The position numbers and the translations under genes were made by a program. 47,662 bases of DNA from Gemmatimonas sp. (lineage in GTDB: Bacteria > Gemmatimonadota > Gemmatimonadetes > Gemmatimonadales > Gemmatimonadaceae): assembly GCA_021154325.1 (NCBI GenBank), contig JAJKIR010000001.1, positions 1 to 47,662 of the forward strand, given 5' to 3'. Positions 24,325 to 34,473 of this stretch are shown piece by piece; the first letter of the stretch is position 1, and every line of letters begins with the position of its first letter. The notes under the pieces were generated by a model. It was given only the letters and a program-made list of their open reading frames with translations, was not told where the DNA came from and ran no database searches.

Positions 24325-26093
24325 GCCGTCTCAACCTGCGTCCGATCTGGGGGCGCGAGCAGACGGGACTCCACCGCGTCGCCTTTGCCGTGCGACGATG
24401 GCGGCTCCGCACCATTCGCGGCCGACTCCTCGTCGGCTTCTCGGCACCGCTCGCGGCACTCCTCGCGTCCGGCATGTTGAGTATCTTCGCAATTCAGCGG
24501 CTCTATCGCGACATGGGCAGCGCGGTGAGCGCGGCGAGCAAGATCTCGACGCTGCTCTTCGAGGGCTATGACCTCACCCTTCGCTATGTCGCCACGGCGC
24601 AATCGACGATCCTCGACAGCCGGCCCGAGCGTGTGGCACAGGCGGAGAGTCTGAGCGTCGCCGCCGATTCGCTGCGCCGCGCGCTGCTCCGCTCCGACGG
24701 TCTCGACATCGACGACCGCCGCGCCCTCGAGCAGCTCGGCGCGATGCAGGGGCGGCTCGAGGTTCACTTCAATGTCGCGCGCGCGTACCGTGACGTCGGT
24801 AATCCGGCGGCGGCGGCGCGCCAGTCGATTCTCGCCACGGCCATGCTCGACTCGCTCTTCGCCGAAGCACGCCACCTCACGACCGTGCAGGACGAGCGCG
24901 CGGCCGAGTCACTGACGAGCATCCGGCGGGCGATGACGGCGCGCCGAACGGTCCTCTTTGGCGTGCTCATACTCGGCTTCGCCGCGGCCGTGGTGTTCGG
25001 GATCTGGACCTGGCGCGCGATCGCGCTCCCGCTCGATCGACTGACGATGGCCGCGGCGGCCCTCGGCGAGGGCGATCTCCGCGTCAGCGTGCCCGTGGCC
25101 GGCCTCGATGAGGAATATCGGGTCCTCGCGACGACGTTCAGCCGGATGGCCGAACGGCTGCGCCGCGTCGTCGACGACATCCAGCGCGAAGCGGGCGAGA
25201 TCGCGCGCGCCGCCGAGTCGCTGAACTCTGCGGCCGAACAGGCGGCGTCGTCGACCGGCGAGATCAGCAGCGCGATGGCGGGCGTCGCTCGTGAAGCGGA
25301 GACCCAGCGCCGCCACCTCGTGGCGTCGGAGAACGTGCTCGGTGACGTCGGCACCTCGGCGCACTCGCTCAATGATGTCGCCGCGCGCTCTCGGGAGCTC
25401 GGCGAGTCCATCCGGTCCACGTCGCTGAAGACCCGCGCCGGCATTCTCCACGCGCTGGAGGTGCTCGACCGCGCAAAGCTCGTGATCGATGGCTCGAAGG
25501 GCGAAGTGAACGGCTTGGAGCTCGCCTTCGCCGAGGTCGTTCGCTTCACGAGCGCTATTCAGGCCGTCGCCGATCAGACGAATCTCCTCGCGCTGAATGC
25601 CGCGATCGAGGCCGCGCGCGCCGGCGAGCATGGACGCGGCTTCGCCGTGGTCGCTGAAGAGGTGAGAAAGCTCGCCGAAGAGAGCGGCCGGGCCGCGGAC
25701 GAGGTGAATGGCATCGTGATCGCGATGCGCTCGCGCATTGCCGGCACCGCGAAAGCGTTCTCACAGGGAATTCACGAGCTCGGGGATGTTGGCTCGGTGT
25801 CTCGCTCGGCCGTCGCCGCGCTCGGAGCGGTGGATGACGCGGTATCGGGCGTGAATCAGGTCGCCTCGTCCGTCAGCGCGGCGGCGGCGTCGCACGCCGA
25901 GGCGGTCGCGCAGCTCGTTGCCAGCCTAACGGCGGCCGGGGCGCAGGCCGAGACACAAGCGTCGAGCAGCCAACAGGCCGCTGCCGCTGCCGAGGAAACC
26001 GCCGCCACCGCCGAGCAGGTCGCCGCCACCGCTCAGCAGCTCGCCACGAACGCGAGCCGATTGGAGACGCTGGTCGTTGGACTCAAGACCTAA
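24321..26093 (+). CDS. Methyl-accepting chemotaxis protein
   Basis: A 590-residue chemoreceptor. A basic N-terminus, TM1 at about 36-58 ([20 protein letters not shown]), a helical periplasmic domain of about 150 residues, TM2 at about 210-231 ([20 protein letters not shown]), HAMP, and a long cytoplasmic coiled coil. The kinase-control hairpin is intact near 423-460 ([20 protein letters not shown] followed by [12 protein letters not shown]). The C-terminal tail is Ala/Glu/Gln-rich with no CheR-binding pentapeptide. It is translationally coupled to the periplasmic binding protein, implying that the binding protein presents ligand to this receptor. CheA/CheW are not in the window. A repeat element follows. 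Confidence 0.93.
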   Translation: MSRLNLRPIWGREQTGLHRVAFAVRRWRLRTIRGRLLVGFSAPLAALLASGMLSIFAIQRLYRDMGSAVSAASKISTLLFEGYDLTLRYVATAQSTILDSRPERVAQAESLSVAADSLRRALLRSDGLDIDDRRALEQLGAMQGRLEVHFNVARAYRDVGNPAAAARQSILATAMLDSLFAEARHLTTVQDERAAESLTSIRRAMTARRTVLFGVLILGFAAAVVFGIWTWRAIALPLDRLTMAAAALGEGDLRVSVPVAGLDEEYRVLATTFSRMAERLRRVVDDIQREAGEIARAAESLNSAAEQAASSTGEISSAMAGVAREAETQRRHLVASENVLGDVGTSAHSLNDVAARSRELGESIRSTSLKTRAGILHALEVLDRAKLVIDGSKGEVNGLELAFAEVVRFTSAIQAVADQTNLLALNAAIEAARAGEHGRGFAVVAEEVRKLAEESGRAADEVNGIVIAMRSRIAGTAKAFSQGIHELGDVGSVSRSAVAALGAVDDAVSGVNQVASSVSAAAASHAEAVAQLVASLTAAGAQAETQASSSQQAAAAAEETAATAEQVAATAQQLATNASRLETLVVGLKT

Positions 26094-26110
26094 CTAACTG
26101 CAGTCCATGG

Positions 26111-26250
26111 TTATCAGTCCATAGTTATCAGGTAGCAAGGAACGAAGCGTTGATGGGATGAGGTGGAGATTACTGCCTACGCTCGGAATGACATCCATCG
26201 ATCAAACGCTTCGTTCCGAATCCCCTGATAACTATGGACTATGGACTGAT
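26111..26250. repeat. Dispersed inverted-repeat element, copy 2
   Basis: Outer arms GTCCATAGTTATCAGG (26117-26132) and its complement (26224-26239) are perfect; they match the arms of the element at 22841-23064. An inner pair, GGAACGAAGCG-TTGAT (26139-26154) and its near-perfect complement (about 26200-26216), also echoes copy 1, which has GGGAACGAAACGTT. The central hairpins of copy 1 are missing and the right end carries short duplications of TATGGACT(GATAG). It fills the gap between the convergent chemoreceptor and ahcY genes and may serve as a bidirectional terminator. Confidence 0.8.
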
Positions 26251-26282
26251 AGCTCCCAGGGACTATGGACTGATAGCCGCCG

Positions 26283-27773
26283 TTAGTACCGGTAGTGCTC
26301 CGGCTTGTACGGTCCCTGCATCGGCACGCCGATGTACGACGCCTGGTCGCTCGTTAGGGTGGTGAGCTTTGCTCCGAGCTTGTCCAGGTGCAGCCGCGCG
26401 ACCTTCTCGTCGAGATGCTTCGGGAGGACGTACACCTTCTTCTCGTACTTCCCGGGGTTCGTGAACACCTCGATCTGCGCCATCACCTGATTCGTGAAGC
26501 TCGACGACATCACGAAGCTCGGATGGCCCGTGGCGCAGCCGAGGTTCATGAGGCGGCCCTCGGCGAGGATCATCACACTGTGTCCGTCGGGGAAGGCGTA
26601 CTCGTCGTACTGCGGCTTGATGTTGATCCGCTTCATGCCCTTCACCTTCTTCAGCCCGGCCATATCGATCTCGTTATCGAAGTGGCCGATGTTGCCGACG
26701 ATGGCCTTGTCCTTCATCCGCGACATGTGCTGCGCGGTGATGATGTCCTTGTTGCCCGTCGCGGTGATGAAGATGTCCGCCGTGGAGACGACATCGTCCA
26801 GCGTGACGACCTGATAGCCGGCCATGCACGCCTGGAGCGCGCAGATCGGATCGATCTCGGTAATGACCACGCGCGCGCCCTGACCTCGCAACGCTTCCGC
26901 GCATCCCTTGCCGACCTCGCCGTAGCCGCAGACGACAGCGAGCTTGCCGGCGATCATGACGTCCGTCGCGCGATTGAGGCCGTCGATCACCGAGTGTCGG
27001 CAGCCATAGATGTTGTCGAACTTCGACTTCGTTACCGAGTCGTTGACGTTGATGGCGGGGAAGAGCAGCGTTCCCGCTTTCATCATCTCGTACAGCCGAT
27101 GCACACCGGTGGTCGTCTCTTCCGTTACGCCCTTGATCGCGGCGGCGACCTTCGTCCAGCGGCCGGGATTGCGACTCGCCTCCTGGCGGATCAAGTCGAG
27201 AATGACGCCCCACTCCTCGGGATCGTTCTCCGGATCGAAATCGGGAATTCGGCCCGCCTTCTCGAACTCCGCGCCTTTGTGAACGAGCAGCGTCGCGTCG
27301 CCGCCATCATCGAGGAGCATGTTCGGTCCCGAGCCGTCGGGCCACATCAACGCCTGCTCCGTGCACCACCAGTACTCCTCGAGTGTCTCGCCCTTCCAGG
27401 CGAACACCGGCGTCCCGTTAGGTTTCTCAACGGTACCGTTGCGCCCGACGACGACCGCCGCCGCCGCGTGATCCTGTGTCGAGAAGATGTTGCACGACAC
27501 CCACCGCACATCTGCGCCGAGGTCCACGAGCGTCTCGATGAGGACCGCCGTCTGAACCGTCATGTGGAGCGAGCCCATGACCTTGGCGCCCGCGAGCGGA
27601 TTCTTGCCCTTGTACTCGGCGCGGATTGCCATGAGGCCGGGCATCTCCTGCTCGGCGAGGCGAATCTCCTTGCGGCCGAATTCGGCGAGCGAGAGATCGC
27701 GAACTTTGTACCCGGGACGATCGGCGGTGTCGGATGTGGTCTGCTTGCGTTCGGTGAGTTGTGCCGTAGCCAT
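26283..27773 (-). CDS. ahcY: Adenosylhomocysteinase
   Basis: A 496-residue S-adenosyl-L-homocysteine hydrolase, which splits SAH to adenosine and homocysteine and so clears the product inhibitor of methyltransferases. Family landmarks are present: [54 protein letters not shown], the NAD site [33 protein letters not shown] and the C-terminal KPEHYRY. Length fits the longer bacterial form with the insert. It follows a SahR-like regulator by 24 bp on the same strand, forming a regulator-enzyme operon for the SAM cycle. It converges on the chemoreceptor gene with a repeat element between. Confidence 0.97.
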   Translation of the reverse strand: MATAQLTERKQTTSDTADRPGYKVRDLSLAEFGRKEIRLAEQEMPGLMAIRAEYKGKNPLAGAKVMGSLHMTVQTAVLIETLVDLGADVRWVSCNIFSTQDHAAAAVVVGRNGTVEKPNGTPVFAWKGETLEEYWWCTEQALMWPDGSGPNMLLDDGGDATLLVHKGAEFEKAGRIPDFDPENDPEEWGVILDLIRQEASRNPGRWTKVAAAIKGVTEETTTGVHRLYEMMKAGTLLFPAINVNDSVTKSKFDNIYGCRHSVIDGLNRATDVMIAGKLAVVCGYGEVGKGCAEALRGQGARVVITEIDPICALQACMAGYQVVTLDDVVSTADIFITATGNKDIITAQHMSRMKDKAIVGNIGHFDNEIDMAGLKKVKGMKRINIKPQYDEYAFPDGHSVMILAEGRLMNLGCATGHPSFVMSSSFTNQVMAQIEVFTNPGKYEKKVYVLPKHLDEKVARLHLDKLGAKLTTLTSDQASYIGVPMQGPYKPEHYRY

Positions 27774-27797
27774 TGTTCGCTCTGGTGAATGTGATGC

Positions 27798-28763
27798 CTA
27801 ACGATCAGCCTTACGTGTCTTCTTGCGTGCCGTCGCCGCGAAGAGCGACGGCCCCTTCGCCGCGGGATCAGCAGGCAGCGCGCGGCAGCGCGCACCAGTG
27901 AAGCCCGCCCCCTCCAGCCAGTCGATGATCTGAGCGTCGTCGAACCCCTGCCAGACGTGGCCGAGCTGGATCGCGTAATCGGAACGCTCGTGAATCATGA
28001 AGTCGACGAGGAGGAGCTTCCCGCCTGGTTTGAGCACACGTTGAACTTCGCGCATCAACGCCGGCGGGTCGGCGATGAAATGCGCGACGAGAAAGAGAAG
28101 AGCCACATCGAGCTCGCCGTTCTCGATTGGAAGGTCCTCGACGGTGCCCGCCCGGAGCTCGACGTTGGACCGTTTCTTCAGTCGCTCCCGCGCGGCGGAG
28201 AGCATCGGACCCGACTCGTCGACGGCGATCACGCGGCCGACGCACGGCGCGAGCAGCTCGCTGACGTGGCCGGTACCGCAGCCGAGATCACCGATGACCC
28301 ACCGCTCGTCGAGAAGATCGAGCAGCGCGAGCAGGTCCGTGCGTCGGCCAATCATCTCGGCGCGCATCTCGTCCCAGCTTTCATGCGCGGTGGAGAAGAA
28401 GACCTGTGAGCGGCTGCGCCGCGTTGCCGCGCGCTGGGCGAGCACACTCTCGAGGCGGCGCATATCCTGCGCGGCGCCGGCCGACGCCCCAACCTGCTCG
28501 CGCACCACGTGCCAGAGTCGTTTCGCCGACGGATCGAGACGGCTCTGCACCATCGAGTAGAATCGGCTCGTCCCCTCGCCGCGGGCCACGACCCATCCCT
28601 CGTCGCTCAGAATCTTGAGGTGCCGACTCACCGTGGACTGCGGCAGCTGGAGCACGGCGCACAGCTCTCCGACCGTCAGCTCACGACCGTCGAGCAGCAG
28701 GAGGATCCTGCTGCGCGTCGGGTCGGCGAGCGCGCTGATGCGATCGAGAATGGTGGTGGACAC
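27798..28763 (-). CDS. ArsR-family regulator fused to a SAM-dependent methyltransferase domain (SahR-like)
   Basis: A 321-residue fusion. Residues 1-90 are an ArsR winged helix (ISALADPTRSRILLLLDGRE, LQLPQSTVSRHLKILSDEGW). Residues about 120-310 are a class I methyltransferase fold with motif I VIGDLGCGTGH at 157-166 and a UbiE-like post-motif. In several bacteria such fusions (SahR) sense SAH and control methionine/SAM-cycle genes; adjacency to ahcY supports the same here. GTG 28763 is preferred over TTG 28793 because a perfect palindrome at 28795-28812 lies immediately upstream as likely operator and would abut the TTG. The stop TAG is part of a CGTTAGGC motif. Confidence 0.85.
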   Translation of the reverse strand: MSTTILDRISALADPTRSRILLLLDGRELTVGELCAVLQLPQSTVSRHLKILSDEGWVVARGEGTSRFYSMVQSRLDPSAKRLWHVVREQVGASAGAAQDMRRLESVLAQRAATRRSRSQVFFSTAHESWDEMRAEMIGRRTDLLALLDLLDERWVIGDLGCGTGHVSELLAPCVGRVIAVDESGPMLSAARERLKKRSNVELRAGTVEDLPIENGELDVALLFLVAHFIADPPALMREVQRVLKPGGKLLLVDFMIHERSDYAIQLGHVWQGFDDAQIIDWLEGAGFTGARCRALPADPAAKGPSLFAATARKKTRKADR

Positions 28764-28794
28764 AGCGTGAGGACCCAGGTAGGAGGCGACCAAG

Positions 28795-28812
28795 CATCCG
28801 AATATCCGGATG
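28795..28812. promoter_or_regulatory. Palindromic operator candidate of the SahR-like/ahcY operon
   Basis: CATCCG-AATATC-CGGATG, perfect 6-bp arms around a 6-base centre, 32 bp upstream of the preferred GTG start and inside the 68-bp gap after the HAD gene stop. Symmetry and placement fit autoregulation by the ArsR-type dimer. Binding is inferred. Confidence 0.55.
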
Positions 28813-28831
28813 AAAGGTCAAACACTCCTTC

Positions 28832-29485
28832 CTATATGTCAAGCACGAAGTCCATCTCCAACTCTCGGCTGGCTGGTAGCGGGTGGACCCGGAGTGCGCC
28901 AAGCGAGGGTAACACTACCGTCGCGGCGACCAGCGCCGAGGCGGGGTAAGTCCCGGCTATGCCAATGGAGCGCATTCCGGCGGAGCGAGCTGCCTCGATC
29001 CCCGGCGGAGCGTCTTCCACCACGACACAGGTCTCCGCCGCGAAGCCCAGCGCTCGCGCAGCGGCGAGGTAGCCCTCCGGGTGCGGCTTTCCCTCCTCGA
29101 CGTCGTCGGCTGTGATGAGCGTTTGCGGAACCGGCAGGCCAACGTGCCGCAGGCGAAGCGTCGCGACAGCACGCGCGCCCGACGTCACGATGGCCCACGC
29201 GCTAGGTGGCAGCGACGCGACCAGTTCCGCAGCACCGGGCACGGGATGCACGCCCTCCGTCGTGCGTGCCTCGATGCCCACCAATTCGGCAACCTCGCGG
29301 TCGAGGTCCAGGTGCGGCGCGACGGCGCGGATCGTCTCCTGGACTCTCCGGCCGTGGCCGGTCCGCAGCACGAGCTCGGGATCCAGCCCGCGGGCGATCG
29401 CCCAGCTCGTGCACACGCGCCGCACGCATTCACCGGAATCCACAAGAACGCCATCCAGATCGAACAACAACGCGTTTGCTCGCAC
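28832..29485 (-). CDS. HAD-superfamily phosphatase (phosphoglycolate/sugar-phosphatase-like)
   Basis: A 217-residue hydrolase from GTG 29485, chosen because GAGGAG lies 9 bases upstream; ATG 29515 is an alternative. HAD motif I is LLFDLDGVLVDSG with nucleophile Asp9 and acid/base Asp11; motif II WAIVTSGARAV; motif III Lys in EEGKPHPEGYLAAARALGF; motif IV VVVEDAPPGIEAARSAGM. The cap lies between motif I and II (about 20-85). Enzymes of this subgroup dephosphorylate small sugar phosphates or phosphoglycolate in the cytoplasm; the exact substrate is open. It stops 68 bp before the SahR-like gene on the same strand and is divergent from the next operon. Confidence 0.88.
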   Translation of the reverse strand: MRANALLFDLDGVLVDSGECVRRVCTSWAIARGLDPELVLRTGHGRRVQETIRAVAPHLDLDREVAELVGIEARTTEGVHPVPGAAELVASLPPSAWAIVTSGARAVATLRLRHVGLPVPQTLITADDVEEGKPHPEGYLAAARALGFAAETCVVVEDAPPGIEAARSAGMRSIGIAGTYPASALVAATVVLPSLGALRVHPLPASRELEMDFVLDI

Positions 29486-29623
29486 GCTTACCAGCTCCTC
29501 GCGAAGAAATTGCATCGGTCCGATAGCCCTTTGTAACGAATCGATCCAGTCGGGGAATCGCCGATGGCGTGCTCCTCGTCCGCAACTCCAACTTGCGCAG
29601 CGAGTTATCACCGCCAACGCCGC

Positions 29624-29639
29624 TGGCGCCAGTACTGCG
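29624..29639 (+). promoter_or_regulatory. Possible sigma-54 promoter of the lipoprotein/activator operon
   Basis: TGGCGC (29624-29629), then CAGTA and CTGCG: GG and GC are spaced as in the -24/-12 consensus TGGCAC-N5-TTGC, with mismatches in both boxes. It lies about 58 bp upstream of a four-gene unit that encodes a sigma-54 activator. In GC-rich DNA such matches occur by chance, so support is weak. Confidence 0.25.
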
Positions 29640-29696
29640 AAAGGAAGCCTCCGAGAAGCAATCCCTCCGACTCAATTCGCTCCAAGGAGACTCCCC

Positions 29697-30473
29697 ATGT
29701 TCGCACACCCCACCACCCTTCGCCGAGGCATCATTATCGTCTGTGCAGCCGTCGGCGCGAGCGCCTGCAGCGACGCCAGCACGAGCGGCGCGCGGCGCGC
29801 GCTCACCGTCTCGGTTACCACGCAGGCGCAGGGAGCCGTCGCCGATCGCGTTCTTGCGGACATTACGATTGCGGCCGGCACCAATTCACTCGTGATCACC
29901 AAGGCGCAGGTAGTCGCGCGCCGCATCGAGCTCGCTCCCGCTGACGCCGCGAGTTGCAGCGGTACCGCCGAGGCGGGCGACGACGACGCCGAGGTCAATG
30001 ATGGCTGCGCCGAAGTAGAGTCCGGACCCACCCTGCTCGATCTGCCGCTCGACGCGAGCACGAAGACGAACATCACGGCGAGCGTCCCACCCGGTACGTA
30101 CCGCGGCCTCGAGCTGCGCATCGGGCCGGTGTCGAGTGGGAATCGCCGTTCCGTGGAATTTCTCACGACCCATCCTGATTTCAAGAATGCGAGCGTGCGC
30201 GTCGAAGGCACCTACAACGGGAAGGCATTCGTGCTCATGAGCCCAGTGGACGCGCGAATCGAGACGCTCTTCTCGACTCCCGTCACCGTCGACGCCTCGA
30301 GCCCGAACGTGACCGTTGCCATCGACCTGACGAACTGGTTCAGCGACGGTGCCGGCGGCACGCTCGACCCGAGCAACAGCGCGAACGCGTCGCGCATCTC
30401 GGCGAACATCGCCAACTCGTTCCGCGCGTTCGAGGACGACGATCACGATGGTCACGACGACCGCCACCGGTAA
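29697..30473 (+). CDS. DUF4382-like lipoprotein
   Basis: A 258-residue lipoprotein from ATG 29697, with AAGGAG upstream and a clear lipobox (VGASAC, Cys24) after a hydrophobic signal. The body reads as a beta-sandwich with LLDLPLDASTKTNITASVPP and GTYRGLELRIGPV, the pattern of DUF4382-type surface lipoproteins. An acidic loop (AGDDDAEVNDG) sits mid-protein and the C-terminus ends in an Asp/His-rich tail (EDDDHDGHDDRHR) that could bind metal. Longer upstream frames in phase overlap the divergent HAD gene and lack a signal. It is the first gene of a plus-strand unit with a sigma-54 activator 12 bp downstream. Confidence 0.75.
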   Translation: MFAHPTTLRRGIIIVCAAVGASACSDASTSGARRALTVSVTTQAQGAVADRVLADITIAAGTNSLVITKAQVVARRIELAPADAASCSGTAEAGDDDAEVNDGCAEVESGPTLLDLPLDASTKTNITASVPPGTYRGLELRIGPVSSGNRRSVEFLTTHPDFKNASVRVEGTYNGKAFVLMSPVDARIETLFSTPVTVDASSPNVTVAIDLTNWFSDGAGGTLDPSNSANASRISANIANSFRAFEDDDHDGHDDRHR

Positions 30474-30485
30474 AGAAGCGGGCCC

Positions 30486-31846
<1,361 letters not shown>

Positions 31847-31850
<4 letters not shown>

Positions 31851-32446
31851 GTAAATTATCAACATGGATCGGTGCTATCGCGCTCGCGGCGCTGGCCGCG
31901 TGCGGCGGCGACAGCACCGGTCCGCGGCAGATCACGAAAACAACGAGCGACCTGCACTTTCTGCGGTTGAGCGCGACGGCGCCCCAGCTCCAGTCCACCG
32001 TCGTCTCCTTCTTCGCCGTGAAAGGGCAGGACAGCGAGATTCGCGTTCGCTTCAAGAACGGGGAAGATTTTCTCCGCTTCCGCGTCTTCGCGAACTCGCT
32101 ACTCCAGCGTCCCGACGGCAGCGCGATTGCCAACGGTGATTCCGTTCTCATCACCATCACCATCACGGACCCCACCAAGCTGCAGGCGGAGTTCCAGCCC
32201 GCGGGACTCAAGTTCTCGCCATCGAATCCGGCACGATTGCAGTTCGAGTTCGGTGAGGCGGACAAGGATCTCAACGAAGATGGCGTCGTGAACGCCACCG
32301 ATACATCGCTCATCCCGCAGATCTCCACCTGGCGCCAGGAGGTGGCCGGAGGCTAGTGGGTGAAGGTGGGCAGCATCGTGGAGATCGAGATCAACGAGGT
32401 GCAGGCCGACATCCTTGGCTTCACGGGCTACGCGCTCGCGTATTGA
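31847..32446 (+). pseudogene. EF-hand-loop lipoprotein interrupted by an in-frame amber codon
   Basis: From ATG 31847 the frame encodes a lipoprotein signal ([20 protein letters not shown], lipobox Cys19), a beta-rich domain, then a dockerin/EF-hand-style loop DLNEDGVVNATD and ...TWRQEVAGG before TAG at 32354-32356. Beyond the TAG the same frame continues for 29 sense codons (WVKVGSIVEIEINEVQADIL, GFTGYALAY) to TGA at 32446, with good-quality protein sequence and coding-like codon use, so the TAG probably replaced a sense codon. The product is either a 169-residue truncated form or a 199-residue protein if read through or if the base is an error. It is coupled to the sigma-54 activator gene by a 4-bp overlap. 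No named family recognised. Confidence 0.7.
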
Positions 32447-32452
32447 TCGCGC

Positions 32453-33487
32453 ATGGAATTCTCGCCGGCGACTGAGACGCTGCTGCAGCGTGCGCGCCGC
32501 CATGTGACCGCGGGCGAATGGGGCGACGCGCTCCAGATCCTGCGTGAGCAGGGAGACGCCGCGCGCGCGCATCCAGAGCTCGCCACGATGCGCGCGGATG
32601 CCGAGCTGCGCACGGGCCATCCTCGTGAGGCGCGCCAGTGGTTGACGCAGACGCTGCCGCTCATCGAGCGCAGCGGAGATCGTGCCGCGCTGCGGAAAGC
32701 CGTCAATCAGCTGGGCGTCGCCGAGATCGAGCTCGGCGCGCTCGATGACGCCGAGCGTGTCTTTGGCAAGGCGCTGGAGCTGGCACGAATTGACGGCGAT
32801 GATCTCCTCGTGGCGCACGCGACCAACAACATGGGAGCGATCGCGAACATCCGCGGCCGCCGCGACGAAGCGCTCTCGCTGTATCAGCTCGCCATTCCGG
32901 CGTACCAGCGCCTGGGTAATGTGGCCGGGCTTGCACAGAGTCTCCACAACATGGCGATCAGCTTTCGTCATCTCGGGCAACTCGCGCGCGCCAGCGAGTA
33001 CGAGCAGCGCGCGATCGGCTATGCGGTAGAGTGCGCGAACGGCCCGCTGCTCGCTCTCGCCTGGCTCGAGCGGGCGGACTTGTCGCTGCAGTCCGGCGAC
33101 GGAGCGCTGGCGGAAGTGGGTGCGCAACGCGCGGCCGCGCAGTTCGCGAAAGTGCCCGATCCAATTCGTGAAGCCGATGCCCTGCGCGTCGTTGGCGCGG
33201 CGCGGCTGACACTCGGCCGCGCTGCCGACGCGCGCTCGGCGCTGGAGCGCGGGCTACAGCTGGCGCGCGAACACGGCAGCCGACTCGTGGAGGGAGAGAC
33301 GCTACGCGTGCTCGCGGAATGCTTCGTCCGTCTCGGCGATCGTGAAGCGGCACGGACTGAGCTCGCGACGGCAATCGGGATCTTCGAGATCCTCGGCGCC
33401 GAAGAGCAGCGGATCGAAGCCGTCGAGTGGGCGTCGATCATCTGGGGGTCCGGCTCGGAGCCTAACGGTTCCGAACGGAGGCCTTGA
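32453..33487 (+). CDS. Tetratricopeptide-repeat protein
   Basis: A 344-residue soluble, all-helical protein with about six to eight TPR units, for example AARAHPELATMRADAELRTG, ALDDAERVFGKALELARIDG, RRDEALSLYQLAIPAYQRLG and LARASEYEQRAIGYAVECAN, ending AARTELATAIGIFEILGAEE. No signal peptide or catalytic domain is visible, so a cytoplasmic scaffold or sensor role is likely. It starts 6 bp after the end of the interrupted lipoprotein frame and is probably the last gene of the four-gene unit, followed by an inverted repeat. Confidence 0.85.
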   Translation: MEFSPATETLLQRARRHVTAGEWGDALQILREQGDAARAHPELATMRADAELRTGHPREARQWLTQTLPLIERSGDRAALRKAVNQLGVAEIELGALDDAERVFGKALELARIDGDDLLVAHATNNMGAIANIRGRRDEALSLYQLAIPAYQRLGNVAGLAQSLHNMAISFRHLGQLARASEYEQRAIGYAVECANGPLLALAWLERADLSLQSGDGALAEVGAQRAAAQFAKVPDPIREADALRVVGAARLTLGRAADARSALERGLQLAREHGSRLVEGETLRVLAECFVRLGDREAARTELATAIGIFEILGAEEQRIEAVEWASIIWGSGSEPNGSERRP

Positions 33488-33507
33488 GGTTCGACAACGA
33501 GGCGGTA

Positions 33508-33567
33508 GGTGCTAGGTGTGGGAATCGGGCCCGCAGACCGCGACGCCCGCAGCTAGCACCTAGCACC
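33508..33567. repeat. Inverted repeat between convergent genes (terminator-like)
   Basis: GGTGCTAGGTG (33508-33518) and CACCTAGCACC (33557-33567), perfect 11-bp arms, in the 82-bp gap between the convergent TPR and lipoprotein genes. Each arm also holds a partial direct duplication of TAGGTGCTAG-type sequence, so it may be a small dispersed repeat that also terminates transcription from both sides. Confidence 0.6.
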
Positions 33568-33569
33568 CG

Positions 33570-34037
33570 TTATCGATTCACGGTGATGTCCTTCGTCTGC
33601 GTCTCCTGGCCATTCACGAGCACGTGGAGCGTGTATCGGCCGCCGGGCCAGCCGCTCGGCTTCGAGATGTGGAACTCGGTGTAGGCATCGCCGGTTGGCG
33701 AGATCGTCTCGGTCCGCTCGTCGACCACCTGACCGTCCTGGAAGGTCCAGCGTGCGGTGAGGTTCGTATTTGGCGCAGCGCCAGTGGTGTGGATGGACGC
33801 GTAGATCGTGTCGCGGGCCGCGAAGGTGTCCGTCTGATTCGCGATGCGCTTGTCGGCCGACACACCCCGGCCAACGCCAACATCCGCGACCTGCACGGTA
33901 TTGGATGCCGGTCCGATGGTGCCGCCGGACGTCTGTGTCGAGCTCTCGTCCGTCTTCTTGCCGCAGGCGCCGATGGCGAGCAGCGCGAGCGCGAGCGTCG
34001 TGGCGCGAAGACCGGAGCGCGCGATGATGGTCCGCAT
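33570..34037 (-). CDS. Small lipoprotein with Ig-like fold
   Basis: A 155-residue lipoprotein. The signal ends at the lipobox LLAIGAC (Cys25). A low-complexity Ser/Thr/Gly linker follows (ESSTQTSGGTIG), then a beta-rich domain: DTIYASIHTTGAAPNTNLTA, RWTFQDGQVVDERTETISPT, WPGGRYTLHVLVNGQETQTK. The last resembles Ig-like domains of bacterial surface lipoproteins. No enzymatic residue set is visible. It starts 11 bp after the LysM gene stop on the same strand, so the two are probably an operon acting at the cell envelope. Confidence 0.75.
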   Translation of the reverse strand: MRTIIARSGLRATTLALALLAIGACGKKTDESSTQTSGGTIGPASNTVQVADVGVGRGVSADKRIANQTDTFAARDTIYASIHTTGAAPNTNLTARWTFQDGQVVDERTETISPTGDAYTEFHISKPSGWPGGRYTLHVLVNGQETQTKDITVNR

Positions 34038-34048
34038 GTCAGGTGTCC

Positions 34049-34306
34049 TCAGGCGTTAGGCGGTAGGGTGAGAACCTGCCCAGGATGGATCAGGTCCGGA
34101 TTCTTGATCTTGTCGCGGTTCGCCTCGAAGATGGTGTGCCATTTGTTGGCATCACCGTACACGTGCTTTGCGATCTTCGAGAGGCTGTCGCCCGACTGCA
34201 CGGTGTAGCTCTGACCCTGATCGGCCGGTGCGGTGCTGGAGCTGCCGCTCTGAACGTCGGAAAAATCCGCTGTCGGCTGATCGCCACTGTTCGCGTTGCC
34301 TGGCAT
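34049..34306 (-). CDS. LysM-domain protein
   Basis: An 85-residue protein from ATG 34306-34304, with GAGGAG 8 bases upstream. After a short polar N-terminus comes one LysM domain: YTVQSGDSLSKIAKHVYGDA, NKWHTIFEANRDKIKNPDLI, HPGQVLTLP. LysM binds N-acetylglucosamine polymers such as peptidoglycan. There is no recognisable signal peptide, which resembles the YgaU/LysM-only cytoplasmic or periplasmic stress proteins. It forms a pair with the small lipoprotein downstream. Confidence 0.88.
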   Translation of the reverse strand: MPGNANSGDQPTADFSDVQSGSSSTAPADQGQSYTVQSGDSLSKIAKHVYGDANKWHTIFEANRDKIKNPDLIHPGQVLTLPPNA

Positions 34307-34473
34307 CCTCGTTTCTCCTCGTCTCGAGTGAACACTGCGCGAGGAGCAGGTTGCATTCCGCGACACGAGTACAGACGCGAATCAGCCCATACGGGGCGTT
34401 GTGATCTTTCGCACACGCGCATTGGAGCGTCCACCCGTGTGGCGGCCTTGACTCCTTAGCCGGCTGCGCTCCG

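Noticed and set aside
26388..27788. Long plus-strand frame of 466 codons opposite ahcY
   Set aside because: It is the antisense shadow of a certain, highly conserved gene; its protein is Arg/His/Asp-rich without any recognisable fold, as expected for GC-rich antisense frames.
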